Shown here: positions 15,606-24,623 of the stretch, in pieces
Layout of the letters: the number at the start of each line of letters is the position of its first letter
Numbering within the stretch: position 1 is the first letter of the stretch
Assembly (NCBI RefSeq): GCF_900996235.1
Contig: NZ_CAAJGM010000199.1
Span: 1-64,000, forward strand
Origin: Paraburkholderia sp. BCC1885
GTDB taxonomy: Bacteria; Pseudomonadota; Gammaproteobacteria; Burkholderiales; Burkholderiaceae
Reading direction: 5' to 3'
Length of the DNA stretch: 64,000 nucleotides
Made by a program: the position numbers and the translations under genes
Notes under the pieces: model-generated
What the model saw: only the letters and a program-made list of their open reading frames with translations
Told to the model about the DNA's origin: nothing
Databases searched by the model: none

Positions 15606-16280
15606 ATGGATGCGCACACGTCAAACCGCCCAATTCCTATGTCGCAGCGCCTGAACAACCCGTCGCAACAAACATCCGTTCCGCCCGTCGTCCTGGTGGT
15701 GGATGACGACGCCGCCGTGCGCGAATCCCTCGATACGCTCCTGCGCTCGGTCGATCTGGACGTGCGGTCATTCGCCTCGGCCGCGGAGTTGCTTCGCAGC
15801 GAACTGCCCGATACGGTGAGCTGTCTGGTGCTCGATGTGCGCCTTCCCGGTCTGAACGGGCTCGATTTCCAGGCGCAACTCGCGCAAGCGGGTATTCACA
15901 TTTCGATCATTTTCATGACCGGCCACGGCGATATCCCCATGACGGTGCAAGCCATGAAGGGCGGCGCCGTCGATTTTCTTGCCAAACCGTTCCGTGAACA
16001 GGATCTGCTGAACGCGGTGACGGCCGCGCTGGCGCTCGACGCCACGCGCCGCCAGAACGAGAGCGCGCAACAGTCCGTTACGCAGCGTATCGAGGCGCTC
16101 ACCGCACGGGAACGCGAAGTCATGGGGCACGTCACAAACGGTTTGCTCAACAAGCAGATTGCCGGTGAAATGGGCCTGAGCGAAATGACCGTGAAGATCT
16201 ACCGTGGTCACATGATGAGAAAGATGAACGTACGCAGCGTAGCGGAACTGGTCAAGCTGTGCGGATCCGTTTCGCGCTAG
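15606..16280 (+). CDS. FixJ/NodW-type response regulator (REC-LuxR)
   Basis: 224 residues from ATG at 15606, with GGAG eight bases upstream. Receiver: VVDDDAA near 31-37, D77 in LVLDVRLPG, GHGDIPMTV at 107-115 typical of FixJ/TodT/NodW regulators, and K127 in LAKPF. A LuxR/GerE helix-turn-helix follows: ALTAREREVMGHVTNGLLNKQIAGEMGLSEMTVKIYRG. Expected to activate transcription after phosphorylation, probably by the PAS histidine kinase at 17644. Its stop overlaps the 3' end of the convergent substrate-binding protein gene by 4 bases. Confidence 0.92.
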   Translation: MDAHTSNRPIPMSQRLNNPSQQTSVPPVVLVVDDDAAVRESLDTLLRSVDLDVRSFASAAELLRSELPDTVSCLVLDVRLPGLNGLDFQAQLAQAGIHISIIFMTGHGDIPMTVQAMKGGAVDFLAKPFREQDLLNAVTAALALDATRRQNESAQQSVTQRIEALTAREREVMGHVTNGLLNKQIAGEMGLSEMTVKIYRGHMMRKMNVRSVAELVKLCGSVSR

Positions 16281-17500
16281 TGGCTTGGCAGACGGCACGT
16301 CGATTCGTTTTCTTTGCCGAACGCGTCCTCGCCGGCAATCCTGCGTATCAGCCGGTAGTAGTCCCACGGGCGTGCCGATTCGTTGGGCCGCTTCACCTGA
16401 TATAGATACATGTCGTGCATCATCAAACCGTCCGCACGAATATGGCCATGCGAGTACAGGTCGTCGATGGTCATCGTTTTGAGGGTCTTCATGACCGGGT
16501 CGGCGTCCGTCGTACCGGCGGCGGCAACTGCTTTCAGATAAGTAGCGACAGCGGAGTAGTCCGCAGCCTGGAGACTCGTCGGCATCTGCTGCACGCGCGA
16601 AAAGAAACGCATGGCAAAGCGCCGCGAGTCGTCGGTCTGGTCCCAGTACCAGCTGTCGGTAACGTACATGCCCTGTGTGAGCGGCAGGCCGAGACTGTGG
16701 ACTTCGCTGATGAAGAGCAGGAGCGGCGCAATCGTCATCGTTTTGGGCAGACCGAATTCGTTGGCCTGCTTGATCGCGTTGCTGGTGTCGGCGCCCGCGT
16801 CGGCGAGGCCGAGAACCTGTGCGCCCGAGCTGCGCGCCGTGAGCAGGTACGAAGAGAAGTCCGGCGTGCCTAACGGGTGTCTTACCGCGCCGACGACCTT
16901 CCCCCCTGTCAACAGGACCGACCGGCTTGCCGCGCTTTCGAGCGAGTGACCGAACGCATAGTCCGCGGTCAGAAAGAACCAGCTGCGGCGGCCCGCGTCG
17001 CCCGCAGCGAGCGCGGCAACCGTGCCGCGCGCCAGTGCCGTCGTATCGTATGCATAGTGGACGCCATAGGGTTGGCAGTCCGCATTGGTCAGTTCGTCAG
17101 TACCCGCACCTACGTTGATATACACTTCCTTTTTCGCTTCGGAGATCGTATTTAGCGCCAGTCCGGTTGATGAGTTGGTGCCACCGATCAACAGGTCGAG
17201 ACCGTCGCGGTCGATCCACTCGCGCGCTTTCGATGCGGCGAGATCGGGCTTGTTCTGATGGTCGGCATACAGCACTTCGACGTGACTGCCGGGTACGAGA
17301 TGCGCGAAGTCCTCCACGGCCATGCGCACTGCCTCCAGTCCGCCGGCTCCGTCTGCGTCTGACAATTCGCCGGAGAAGTCTGTAATGAAGCCGATCCTGA
17401 TGGTGTTCGTCGCAGCACGCGTCGGCATACTGGCGGCCGCGAGCAGTGCGGCAGTCATCAGTGCGCTCAAAAGTGCGGCGATGCTTCGATGCGCTTTCAC
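16277..17500 (-). CDS. ABC-type substrate-binding protein (branched-chain amino acid/amide class)
   Basis: 407 residues, GTG start at 17500 behind a strong GGAGGAG site. The signal peptide is AALLSALMTAALLAAASMPTRAA. The mature protein has the LivJ/UrtA/AmiC-type fold: IRIGFITDFSGELSDADG near 35-52 and VEVLYADHQNKPDLAASKAREWI near 74-96. No ABC permease or ATPase is adjacent; instead it lies between response regulators and a histidine kinase, divergent from the latter. It may therefore be a periplasmic sensor component rather than a transporter subunit. Confidence 0.9.
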   Translation of the reverse strand: MKAHRSIAALLSALMTAALLAAASMPTRAATNTIRIGFITDFSGELSDADGAGGLEAVRMAVEDFAHLVPGSHVEVLYADHQNKPDLAASKAREWIDRDGLDLLIGGTNSSTGLALNTISEAKKEVYINVGAGTDELTNADCQPYGVHYAYDTTALARGTVAALAAGDAGRRSWFFLTADYAFGHSLESAASRSVLLTGGKVVGAVRHPLGTPDFSSYLLTARSSGAQVLGLADAGADTSNAIKQANEFGLPKTMTIAPLLLFISEVHSLGLPLTQGMYVTDSWYWDQTDDSRRFAMRFFSRVQQMPTSLQAADYSAVATYLKAVAAAGTTDADPVMKTLKTMTIDDLYSHGHIRADGLMMHDMYLYQVKRPNESARPWDYYRLIRRIAGEDAFGKENESTCRLPSH

Positions 17501-17643
17501 TCGTTTGTCTCCTCCGGCAACAGCGGTCGCATTGGTCTGACGTGCACGGCGATGCCAACGGGTGTTTGAAATGATGGGCCACGTGATGCCACGTGACGCG
17601 CGTTAATACACCAACGGCTCCTGCCGACGTCAAGGGTAACAGG

Positions 17644-19692
17644 ATGAGCGAACAGATCTCTGAATGGAGTACCGCGGTTCTCGACCTGATGCAGGAAAGT
17701 GTAGTACTGCTCGATTGCAAAGCACGCATCGTGCACTGGAACGCCGCCGCCCAGGCGCTTTACGGACGGTGCATCGACGATGTTCGCGGACTGCGTATCG
17801 ATGCCGTGCTCCAGACTCGTGGAGGTCCATTGCTGGACGCCAGCGACGCAGCTGGAAAGCTCGACGGCTGGCAAGGCGACGTACAGCGCATTGCGGCGAA
17901 CGGCACCGACGTGACGGTGCGACTACGTTGCACCGTGCGTCACGATCGGGATGGCGCCGCGCTGGATATCGTCGAAACGGGCGTTGACATCACGGCGCAG
18001 AAGCAGGCGGAAGATGCGCTCAGGCGTACCGAGCATCGCTACTTCAACCTCTATCAAGCGGCAGCCGTGTCGTTCTGGGAACTTGATTTTTCCGTCGTAG
18101 CCGCGAAAGTTCGCAACCTGGCTAGCCTTGGCGTGAAAGATTTGCGCACCTATTTTTCGGCGCATCCGGAGTTCGTGCACGAGCTGATTAAAGCGACGCG
18201 CGTGCTCGACGTCAACGATCAATGTGTCCGGATGTTCGGGCGCGGCGACAAGAACGAACTGCTTGGCGATCTCTCGCGCTTCTGGCCGCTGCATAGCTAC
18301 CGCGTCTTTGCCGAGAGTGTGATTGCGGCGTTCTCGGGCATGCCGGGCTACGCGGCCGAGGCCAGTTTCGTCACGCTGCGTGGCGATCATGTCGACACTT
18401 GGTTTACCTCCAGTTTTTCACCCGACATGCTGGCGCGTGGAAAAATTCTGGTCGGCATCATTGATCTCTCGGCTTCGAAGGCGGCGATGTCCGCGCTTTT
18501 TGCGAGCGAGCAGCGCTATCGCAAGCTGTTTCAGTTCGTACCGGTATCCCTCATCCAGATCGACCGGGCAGAACTGGCGAATCATTTCGCGGCGCTGCGG
18601 GCGCAAGGCGTGACAGACCTCGCCAAACACATCGAGGCGACACCGGGCTTTGTCGACATGGCGCTGAATTCGATCAGGATTGTCGAAGTCAACTGGAAGA
18701 CGGTCGAACTGTTCGGCGCGCATGATGCAGCAGAATTGCTCGGCCCGGTAGCCCGGCTTTGGACGGAATCGCGCGATACCTTCCAGCATTCCATGCAGAC
18801 GGTCTACAACGGCGGGGCCAGTTTTCAGGGTGAAATACGCATCCGCACGTTCACCGGGCAGGTTGTCGACGTGCTGTATGTCACCGACTTTCCCGAGGCG
18901 GCTCGTGAGCCGGCTCTCGGTCTCGCCTGTCTCGTCGACATTAGCGAGCGCGTCAGAGCGCAACAGGCGCTCGCGAAAACGCAGGCTGAGTTTGCACACG
19001 CGGCGCGGGTATCTGTGCTGGGCGAGCTGACCGCGTCGATTGTCCACGAGGTGAATCAACCGCTGTGCGCGGTGCTCAGCAACGCCGAAGCAGCGCTGCG
19101 ATGGATTGACCGGCCAGAACCGAATCTGGGCGAAGTGCGCACGTTGTCGACGCGCATCATTCGGGATGTCAGCCGGGCCGCGGAAATCGTACAGCGCATT
19201 CGCGCGCTCGCGGGCGGCAAGGAGCCCGAACGCTTGCCGGTGGAACTCAACAGAATGATCGAGGAAGTGATGGTGTTTCTGTCACCCGAGCTGGCGCGGC
19301 AGGACGTCCAGGCGACGCTCGAACTGGACCCCCAACAGCCGTGCGTGCTGGGCGACCGGGTGCAGTTGCAACAGGTCCTGGTGAACATGGCCGTCAATGC
19401 AATCCACGCAATGGCGAGCCGGGGATCGGGCGCTCGGCGCCTCGTGATCCGCACCCGCAACGACCGCCTTTCGCTCGTGCGTGTCGAACTCGAAGACACT
19501 GGACCGGGCATTGCCGCCGACCATCTCGATCATCTTTTCAAGAGTTTCTTTACGACCAAGGCAGACGGCATGGGGATCGGACTTGCCATCTGCCGCTCGA
19601 TTATCGATGCCCATGGCGGCCGCATCACTGCCGAGAATCTTGCCGCACCGGGCGGTGCGCGATTCAGCTTCAGCCTCCCCGCTTGCGCCTGA
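17644..19692 (+). CDS. Multi-PAS sensor histidine kinase
   Basis: 682 residues from ATG at 17644; no membrane segment or signal peptide is seen, so probably cytosolic. Three PAS-like domains are suggested: about 10-125 (VLLDCKARIVHWNAAAQALYG), 140-290 and 295-440. The kinase core follows: H468 in SIVHEVNQPLCAVLSNAEAAL (H box), N box NMAVNAIHAM, and G boxes DTGPGIAADHLDHLF and GMGIGLAICRSII. The core resembles the FixL/NodV group, which fits the FixJ-type regulators upstream. Divergent from the substrate-binding protein gene (143 bases between starts). Confidence 0.92.
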   Translation: MSEQISEWSTAVLDLMQESVVLLDCKARIVHWNAAAQALYGRCIDDVRGLRIDAVLQTRGGPLLDASDAAGKLDGWQGDVQRIAANGTDVTVRLRCTVRHDRDGAALDIVETGVDITAQKQAEDALRRTEHRYFNLYQAAAVSFWELDFSVVAAKVRNLASLGVKDLRTYFSAHPEFVHELIKATRVLDVNDQCVRMFGRGDKNELLGDLSRFWPLHSYRVFAESVIAAFSGMPGYAAEASFVTLRGDHVDTWFTSSFSPDMLARGKILVGIIDLSASKAAMSALFASEQRYRKLFQFVPVSLIQIDRAELANHFAALRAQGVTDLAKHIEATPGFVDMALNSIRIVEVNWKTVELFGAHDAAELLGPVARLWTESRDTFQHSMQTVYNGGASFQGEIRIRTFTGQVVDVLYVTDFPEAAREPALGLACLVDISERVRAQQALAKTQAEFAHAARVSVLGELTASIVHEVNQPLCAVLSNAEAALRWIDRPEPNLGEVRTLSTRIIRDVSRAAEIVQRIRALAGGKEPERLPVELNRMIEEVMVFLSPELARQDVQATLELDPQQPCVLGDRVQLQQVLVNMAVNAIHAMASRGSGARRLVIRTRNDRLSLVRVELEDTGPGIAADHLDHLFKSFFTTKADGMGIGLAICRSIIDAHGGRITAENLAAPGGARFSFSLPACA

Positions 19693-19728
19693 CCTAAATC
19701 CACACGGCCGATGGGGCTGTAAACCATT

Positions 19729-22638
19729 GTGTTATCGACGGACGGCCGATTCCGGTGCAATCTCACAATGCATCTCGCGCCCCGTAGTGCCGCGCGTCAA
19801 ACTACCTCGAGATCCGACGTGGATAACGCAACCTATACCTTTGGCCCGTTTCAAGTGAATCCAGCGCTTGGTGCGCTGACAAGGGACGGTCAGCGGGTCG
19901 CGATCGGACAGCGCGCGTTCGAGGTGCTCGTCGTTCTTGCGGAGCGGGCGGGCGAGGTCGTCAGCAACTCGGATATCGTGGCACGCGTGTGGCCGACAAC
20001 GATCGTCGATGAAAACAATCTGCGCGTGCATATCACTGCACTGCGTAAGGCATTGGGTGAAACCCAGCAGCGTGCACCATACATTCTTAACGTGCCGGGG
20101 CGCGGCTATCGGCTTGCCGCGCCGACGCAGCGCCTGGAACGAGGTGCGATGTCGTGTGCAAACGTCGCGGCCGACCTGCCGATTCCGCTGATGCGCCTGG
20201 TTGGGCGAGCGGCGTTCGTCGAGGATATCGTCGGCCTGTTGAGCGATAACCGGTTCGTGACGATCGTCGGCGCCGGAGGCATCGGCAAGACCAGCGTCGC
20301 GCTCGCTGCCGCGCATCGAATCAGGCATCGTTATCGCGACGGCTGTTTCTTCGTCGATCTGGCGGTCCTGAACGATCCGCAACTCGTGCCGTCGGCGATC
20401 GCGGAAGCGCTGCGCATACCGATGGCTTCAGAAGATTCGCTGGCCGTGCTCGTGAGCCATCTGCGCGAACGACATGCCGCACTGATTTTCGATAACTGCG
20501 AACACGTGATCGACGTGGTCGCCCAGGTCGTCGAGACAATCCTGAAGAACGCGGCGAATGTTCATGTGCTGGCAACCAGCAGGGAGCCGCTGCGCGCAGA
20601 AGGCGAGTCAGTTCGTCCGCTACCGGCACTGGAGGCGCCCCCTGAAATCCCTATACCGCTGTCGGCGCGAGCGGTTTTGCAGTTCCCAGCCGCAGAACTC
20701 TTTGCGGAACGGGCGACGGCCGTTGCAGGCGCCTTTGCGCTCACCGACGCCGATGCCCCGTTGCTCGCAAGCCTGTGCCGCAAGCTCGAAGGCATTCCGC
20801 TTGCGATCGAACTGGCGGCAGCGCGGATGGACACGTTCGAGCTGTCAGGACTGGTTACCGAGCTCGACAATCGCTTGCAATTCCTCACGAACGGCCGAAG
20901 GACCGCGCAACCACGACATCGCACGCTGCGCGCTACGCTGGACTGGAGTTATCGCTTGCTGAGCCATGCGGAGCAGACCGTACTGCGTCGCCTGGGTGTG
21001 TTCAAGGCCGGTTTCTCGCGTGCATCGGCGATTGAAGTGCTGGCGGACGCAACGATCGACGCCAATACCGTCATGGAAGTGCTGAACACGCTGATCACGA
21101 AATCGCTTGTTGTTTTGCAGTTTGAGAACGACCAGATTTGCTATCGGCTGCTCGATATGACACGTGCCTACGCCCTCGAACAGCTCGCTGACGATATCGA
21201 AGCCGATGCTCTGCGGCGCCGGCATGCCCAGTATTTTATCGACGTGCTCGACGCTCCGGGTTTCGAAGAACGCGCGAATGGTGCGAACTGGCTGACCGGC
21301 TTTCGCCAGATCGTTGCGGAGATACGCGGCGCGCTTCAGTGGTGTTTTAGCCCGGCTGGAGAAGCCTCACTGGGGGCATCGCTCGTGGCGTCGTCGTGGT
21401 TTGTCTGGGACACACTCTCTCTTGTCGACGAATACATCGGATACGCCCGGCGCGCGCTCGGCGTGATTGACGCTCAGCCAGGGTCGATGGGAAAAACAGA
21501 AGCCCGGATTCTTATCGCACTCGGCAAGGCGCTGTACAACGCGCAGGGCAGCATTCCCGAGCTGCTGGCACTCTATCACCGCGCGGAGCAGGTTGGAGAA
21601 AAGCTCGGCGACGAGGAAACCCGACGGCTTGCGGTACTCGGCATGTGGCGATATCACCAGGGGCTGGGAGAACACGAGGAGGCGGTGCAGGATGCAGATC
21701 GCTACGGCATGCTTCACGCCGGCTGCCTTGGTCAAAACATCTACCTGACGATGCGCGGGATTTCGAATGCCTATCGCGGAGAGCTTCAGGATGCGCGTGA
21801 ATGTATTTCGCAGGCGCTTGCGCAGTCGGGTTCGGTGGCCAACAGCGAACGAGCGCAGTTTCTCTATGTCCCGCAAGTGATTCACCACACCGTACTGGCG
21901 CGCGTCCTGTGGATGCAAGGACATGCGTCGGACGCGCTCGAGTCCGCGGAGCAAAGCGTTGCGCTGGCCATCGAAAGCGGGCACGCGCTGTCGGTATGTT
22001 TCGCGACTGCCCTCGCCGGCTGCCCGGTAGCGCTGTGGGCAGGCGAGCGTGCCGCGGCGTACCGCCACCGGCTTGTTCTTGAAGAGTACTCGGGTACATT
22101 GGCCGTCGCTTTCTGGCGAAACTTTGCGGATGTCTACCGATATTGCATGGCTAGCGACATCGGATCGCCTGGGAACCGCCCGCAAGCGCGGTATCAGGAC
22201 AAATCGCAGTGGAGCTACCGGCATCTCGAAGAGCTCAGCGTGCTGGGTGAAGGACTTGCGTCGAAGCAGATGATCGAACGCGCGCTGTCCAGCGATCCGA
22301 TCTGGTGTTCCGCGGAAGTATTACGTCTCGAAGCGACCAGGCGGTTACGAGAGGAAGGTGCATCCGCGACGGCCTCAGCGATGTCGATGCTTGCTTTATC
22401 GCTCGACATTGCCCGCCGTCAGGGTGCGTACGCGTGGGAACTGCGCACGGCTGCCACGGAAGGAGACTTACTGTGCCTTCAGGGTCGAGTGCGCGATGCC
22501 AGGGACCGGCTCGACATCGTTCTGCAGCGCCGGCCGGACGACCGCGACACGCCGGATTATCTGGTCGCGTTACAGCGCTTGCGCAGATGGTCGGACAGTT
22601 GCTCTGGAGTTTGCCAGTTGGAGAAGGCCGAAAGCTGA
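19729..22638 (+). CDS. Large transcriptional regulator: winged helix - NB-ARC ATPase - TPR-like region
   Basis: Up to 969 residues from GTG at 19729. The ATG at 19768 and the GTG at 19819 are alternatives, because the first recognised domain starts only at YTFGPFQVNP near residue 36. Domains: an OmpR-type winged helix (to about 135, ending LNVPGRGYRL), an AAA/NB-ARC ATPase with Walker A VGAGGIGKT near 182-190 and ALIFDNCEHVID as Walker B, then a helical C-terminal half rich in Ala/Leu/Arg resembling TPRs. The overall design is like AfsR/SARP or MalT-type signal-transduction ATPases. Placed 36 bases after the histidine kinase, probably the same signalling unit. Confidence 0.88.
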   Translation: MLSTDGRFRCNLTMHLAPRSAARQTTSRSDVDNATYTFGPFQVNPALGALTRDGQRVAIGQRAFEVLVVLAERAGEVVSNSDIVARVWPTTIVDENNLRVHITALRKALGETQQRAPYILNVPGRGYRLAAPTQRLERGAMSCANVAADLPIPLMRLVGRAAFVEDIVGLLSDNRFVTIVGAGGIGKTSVALAAAHRIRHRYRDGCFFVDLAVLNDPQLVPSAIAEALRIPMASEDSLAVLVSHLRERHAALIFDNCEHVIDVVAQVVETILKNAANVHVLATSREPLRAEGESVRPLPALEAPPEIPIPLSARAVLQFPAAELFAERATAVAGAFALTDADAPLLASLCRKLEGIPLAIELAAARMDTFELSGLVTELDNRLQFLTNGRRTAQPRHRTLRATLDWSYRLLSHAEQTVLRRLGVFKAGFSRASAIEVLADATIDANTVMEVLNTLITKSLVVLQFENDQICYRLLDMTRAYALEQLADDIEADALRRRHAQYFIDVLDAPGFEERANGANWLTGFRQIVAEIRGALQWCFSPAGEASLGASLVASSWFVWDTLSLVDEYIGYARRALGVIDAQPGSMGKTEARILIALGKALYNAQGSIPELLALYHRAEQVGEKLGDEETRRLAVLGMWRYHQGLGEHEEAVQDADRYGMLHAGCLGQNIYLTMRGISNAYRGELQDARECISQALAQSGSVANSERAQFLYVPQVIHHTVLARVLWMQGHASDALESAEQSVALAIESGHALSVCFATALAGCPVALWAGERAAAYRHRLVLEEYSGTLAVAFWRNFADVYRYCMASDIGSPGNRPQARYQDKSQWSYRHLEELSVLGEGLASKQMIERALSSDPIWCSAEVLRLEATRRLREEGASATASAMSMLALSLDIARRQGAYAWELRTAATEGDLLCLQGRVRDARDRLDIVLQRRPDDRDTPDYLVALQRLRRWSDSCSGVCQLEKAES

Positions 22639-22953
22639 TTTCTGTTTGAAGCGATTGCGAAAGACAGTCGGCGAGTTCTTGCGGAAACTCATGGTCTCCA
22701 TGACTCATGCTTCCATAGATCGGATCCGAACCGAAACTGCAGCCCAGTGCGCGTCTCCGACGGACTACGAACATAAGTGGTGAACGGCCGGTTAGTAGCA
22801 CGCAGCGGGCGCATTAGTCCGAATGCGCGAGTGGCCGCTCAGGCCGAAGGCCGAGCGTTCGTCCTTTACGATTGGATGGCCGGTTACGGAGTAGAGCCGA
22901 CGCTTGAACGTCCAAGCGGCCGCGAGCAGCAGCACACGACCCTTTGCGGATGA
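22639..22953. other. Intergenic stretch with short GC palindromes, no gene
   Basis: No supported gene. It contains several short GGCCG/CGGCC segments (for example GTGGCCGCTCAGGCCGAAGGCC near 22831 and GAACGTCCAAGCGGCCGC near 22905). These recall the inner stem of the 5' array repeats but do not match their full consensus. Confidence 0.4.
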
Positions 22954-23260
22954 TTACTCTCCTTCGACGAACGAACGTTGTGCCGTCGGAACGAGGCGAT
23001 CAGGCCCAGGTGCGGCACGTGGCATTGGCGGTTGGCAAAATCGTCTCCGATAATCGGAAGGCGTTAGCCCCATAATCTTGCGGAATACTCGACGAAACCC
23101 TGCAACGTCGCCATGGCCGAGACTCCATGAGATCTCTTCAATGGTAGTCTGAGAAAACTCCAACATTTCGCGGCGCACGTGTAATCCGAAGCCGTTGCTG
23201 ATACTCGCTTGGCTTCAGGCCGGTGGCGGCAACAAAACGACGCAAACATGCCATACAAGG
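22954..23260 (-). pseudogene. Remnant of an AraC-family regulator (frameshifted C-terminal part)
   Basis: Two overlapping minus-strand frames together spell an AraC DNA-binding domain. The first helix-turn-helix part, LRRFVAATGLKPSEYQQRLRI (about 23250-23185), is in one frame. The rest, EMLEFSQTTIEEISWSLGHGDVAGFRRVFRKIMGLTPSDYRRRF, is in another, so a frameshift near 23175-23185 splits the domain. The N-terminal sensing domain (GlxA/DJ-1-like in the closest family) is missing. It is a decayed fragment, most likely without function. Confidence 0.7.
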
Positions 23261-23356
23261 AACTGACGTGGATGCCAAAGGGTCACATATACTGTTCGCT
23301 GGCGAACTGAGGCCAGTGCTATGCATGTGAAACCTGAAAGGAAGAGGGGAAAGCTC

Positions 23357-23692
23357 ATGTTTCAGATTTCTCAACGCCCGTCACGTCGACGGGCTGCAGC
23401 GGCGATTGTGGCCGCTCTAATGGCGGTGTCTATGGCACCCGCATACGCGCAACATTATTCTCGCGGGGGACATGGTGGTGGATATCACGGCGGCTACCAC
23501 GGCGATCACCGTGGTGGATCCCGTGGCGGCGTCGGGGGTGGCCTGATTGTCGGAGCACTCCTGGGCGCGGTAGCGGGTGCCGCGATCACAAACGCCGTGC
23601 AAGCGCCGCCGCCCGTGGTCTATCAGTCTGCGCCACCCCCGCCGCCGCCCGGTGCCGCTTACTATCCAAACAACTATCCGCCTGGTTATTGA
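23357..23692 (+). CDS. Small exported Gly/His-rich protein
   Basis: 111 residues from ATG at 23357 (AGGGGAAAG upstream). It has a signal peptide AAAAIVAALMAVSMAPAYAQ, a short Gly/His/Tyr-rich segment (HYSRGGHGGGYHGGYHGDH, 9 repeats of G/H), a glycine-alanine hydrophobic stretch GGLIVGALLGAVAGAAITNAV that may span or contact a membrane, and a proline/tyrosine-rich tail. The His-rich part could bind metal. No named family. Same strand as the Spy-like protein 98 bases downstream, possibly expressed with it. Confidence 0.7.
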   Translation: MFQISQRPSRRRAAAAIVAALMAVSMAPAYAQHYSRGGHGGGYHGGYHGDHRGGSRGGVGGGLIVGALLGAVAGAAITNAVQAPPPVVYQSAPPPPPPGAAYYPNNYPPGY

Positions 23693-23790
23693 TTCAACAA
23701 TGACCTGATTCGATCCATAGGTTTGCAAATAGGCCGCCTGAGCATGTTTCGCGGCGGCACAAGACCTGATAAATCAAAGAGCATCCATAC

Positions 23791-24327
23791 ATGAAAAACC
23801 CTGTTCGAAACGCATTCGTGCCCGCGCTATTGACCTTTCTCCTCGCAAGTAGTGCGGTATGGGCTCAGACGCCCGCGAGCAGCGCAACGACAAGCTCACC
23901 TGACGGACGCGCCGCCGCTCATGCCCAAAAGCATCAGGATATCGTGGAGCAGCGCATCGACGAACTGCATGCTGAGCTGAAGATCACAAATCAGCAATCC
24001 CAGCAATGGGACGCATTTGCGCAAACGATGCGCGATAACGCAAAAGCCGCCGACCAAGCCTTTCATGATCGGGCGCAAAAACTTCCCTCAATGAGTGCAG
24101 ACGACTCAATGAAGTCATACGCTGCGTTGGCCCAATTGCACTCCGAAAATATGCAAAAGCTGTCGACCGCGTTCAGCGCGTTGTATGCCACGATGTCGGA
24201 TGACCAGAAGAAAACTGCTGATGCGCTGTACAGGAATCAACATCCGAGTGGAAATCAGCATCGTAGTCAACACAAGCGTGCGCCTGGCGGCGGTACAGCG
24301 GCTGCGCCAGCCGCTGCATCCAATTAA
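23791..24327 (+). CDS. Spy/CpxP-type periplasmic LTXXQ protein
   Basis: 178 residues with a signal peptide (FVPALLTFLLASSAVWAQ). The mature part is helical with two LTxxQ-like motifs: ELKITNQQSQQWDAFAQTM near 65-82 and LYATMSDDQKKTADALY near 130-147. These are the marks of the Spy/CpxP family of periplasmic chaperones and stress sensors. A basic, low-complexity tail (HRSQHKRAPGG and alanine-rich) follows. Probably acts in envelope-stress protection. Confidence 0.85.
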   Translation: MKNPVRNAFVPALLTFLLASSAVWAQTPASSATTSSPDGRAAAHAQKHQDIVEQRIDELHAELKITNQQSQQWDAFAQTMRDNAKAADQAFHDRAQKLPSMSADDSMKSYAALAQLHSENMQKLSTAFSALYATMSDDQKKTADALYRNQHPSGNQHRSQHKRAPGGGTAAAPAAASN

Positions 24328-24350
24328 CCTCCCTGACCGATAGCACGAAG

Positions 24351-24376
24351 TGGCGTCCGGTCTAAGCCGGACGCCA
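24351..24376. terminator. Perfect 10-bp stem-loop after the Spy-like gene
   Basis: TGGCGTCCGG-TCTAAG-CCGGACGCCA begins 24 bases after the stop at 24327. The stem is perfect with a 6-base loop. No T-run follows, so it may be a Rho-dependent end or a processing/stability hairpin rather than an intrinsic terminator. Confidence 0.5.
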
Positions 24377-24623
24377 GACCGCCCCGCCTCACGCTCGGTA
24401 CGCTCGGGGCCGCTATTCCCGGCACCCTTCCGTAGAGCATGGAAGACGTGACGTTGAGCATCGTGCCGAGAAGCAGCAGCACCAGTGGGAGAAACATCGC
24501 GGCGACGATGCAAGCGGCCACACCATCGATAGAAGACATGACAAGCATCTCGCACCAATTTTTGCGACTCCATTCGTAAGGCTCATGACACTTGAGTCAC
24601 GCGGTCTGGTCAATGCACCTCCT

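Noticed and set aside
24324..24548. Short minus-strand frame with a hydrophobic stretch between the Spy-like and AKR genes
   Set aside because: One hydrophobic segment (FLPLVLLLLGTML) is visible, but there is no start context and no family support. It could be a fragment of a transporter, but this cannot be supported.
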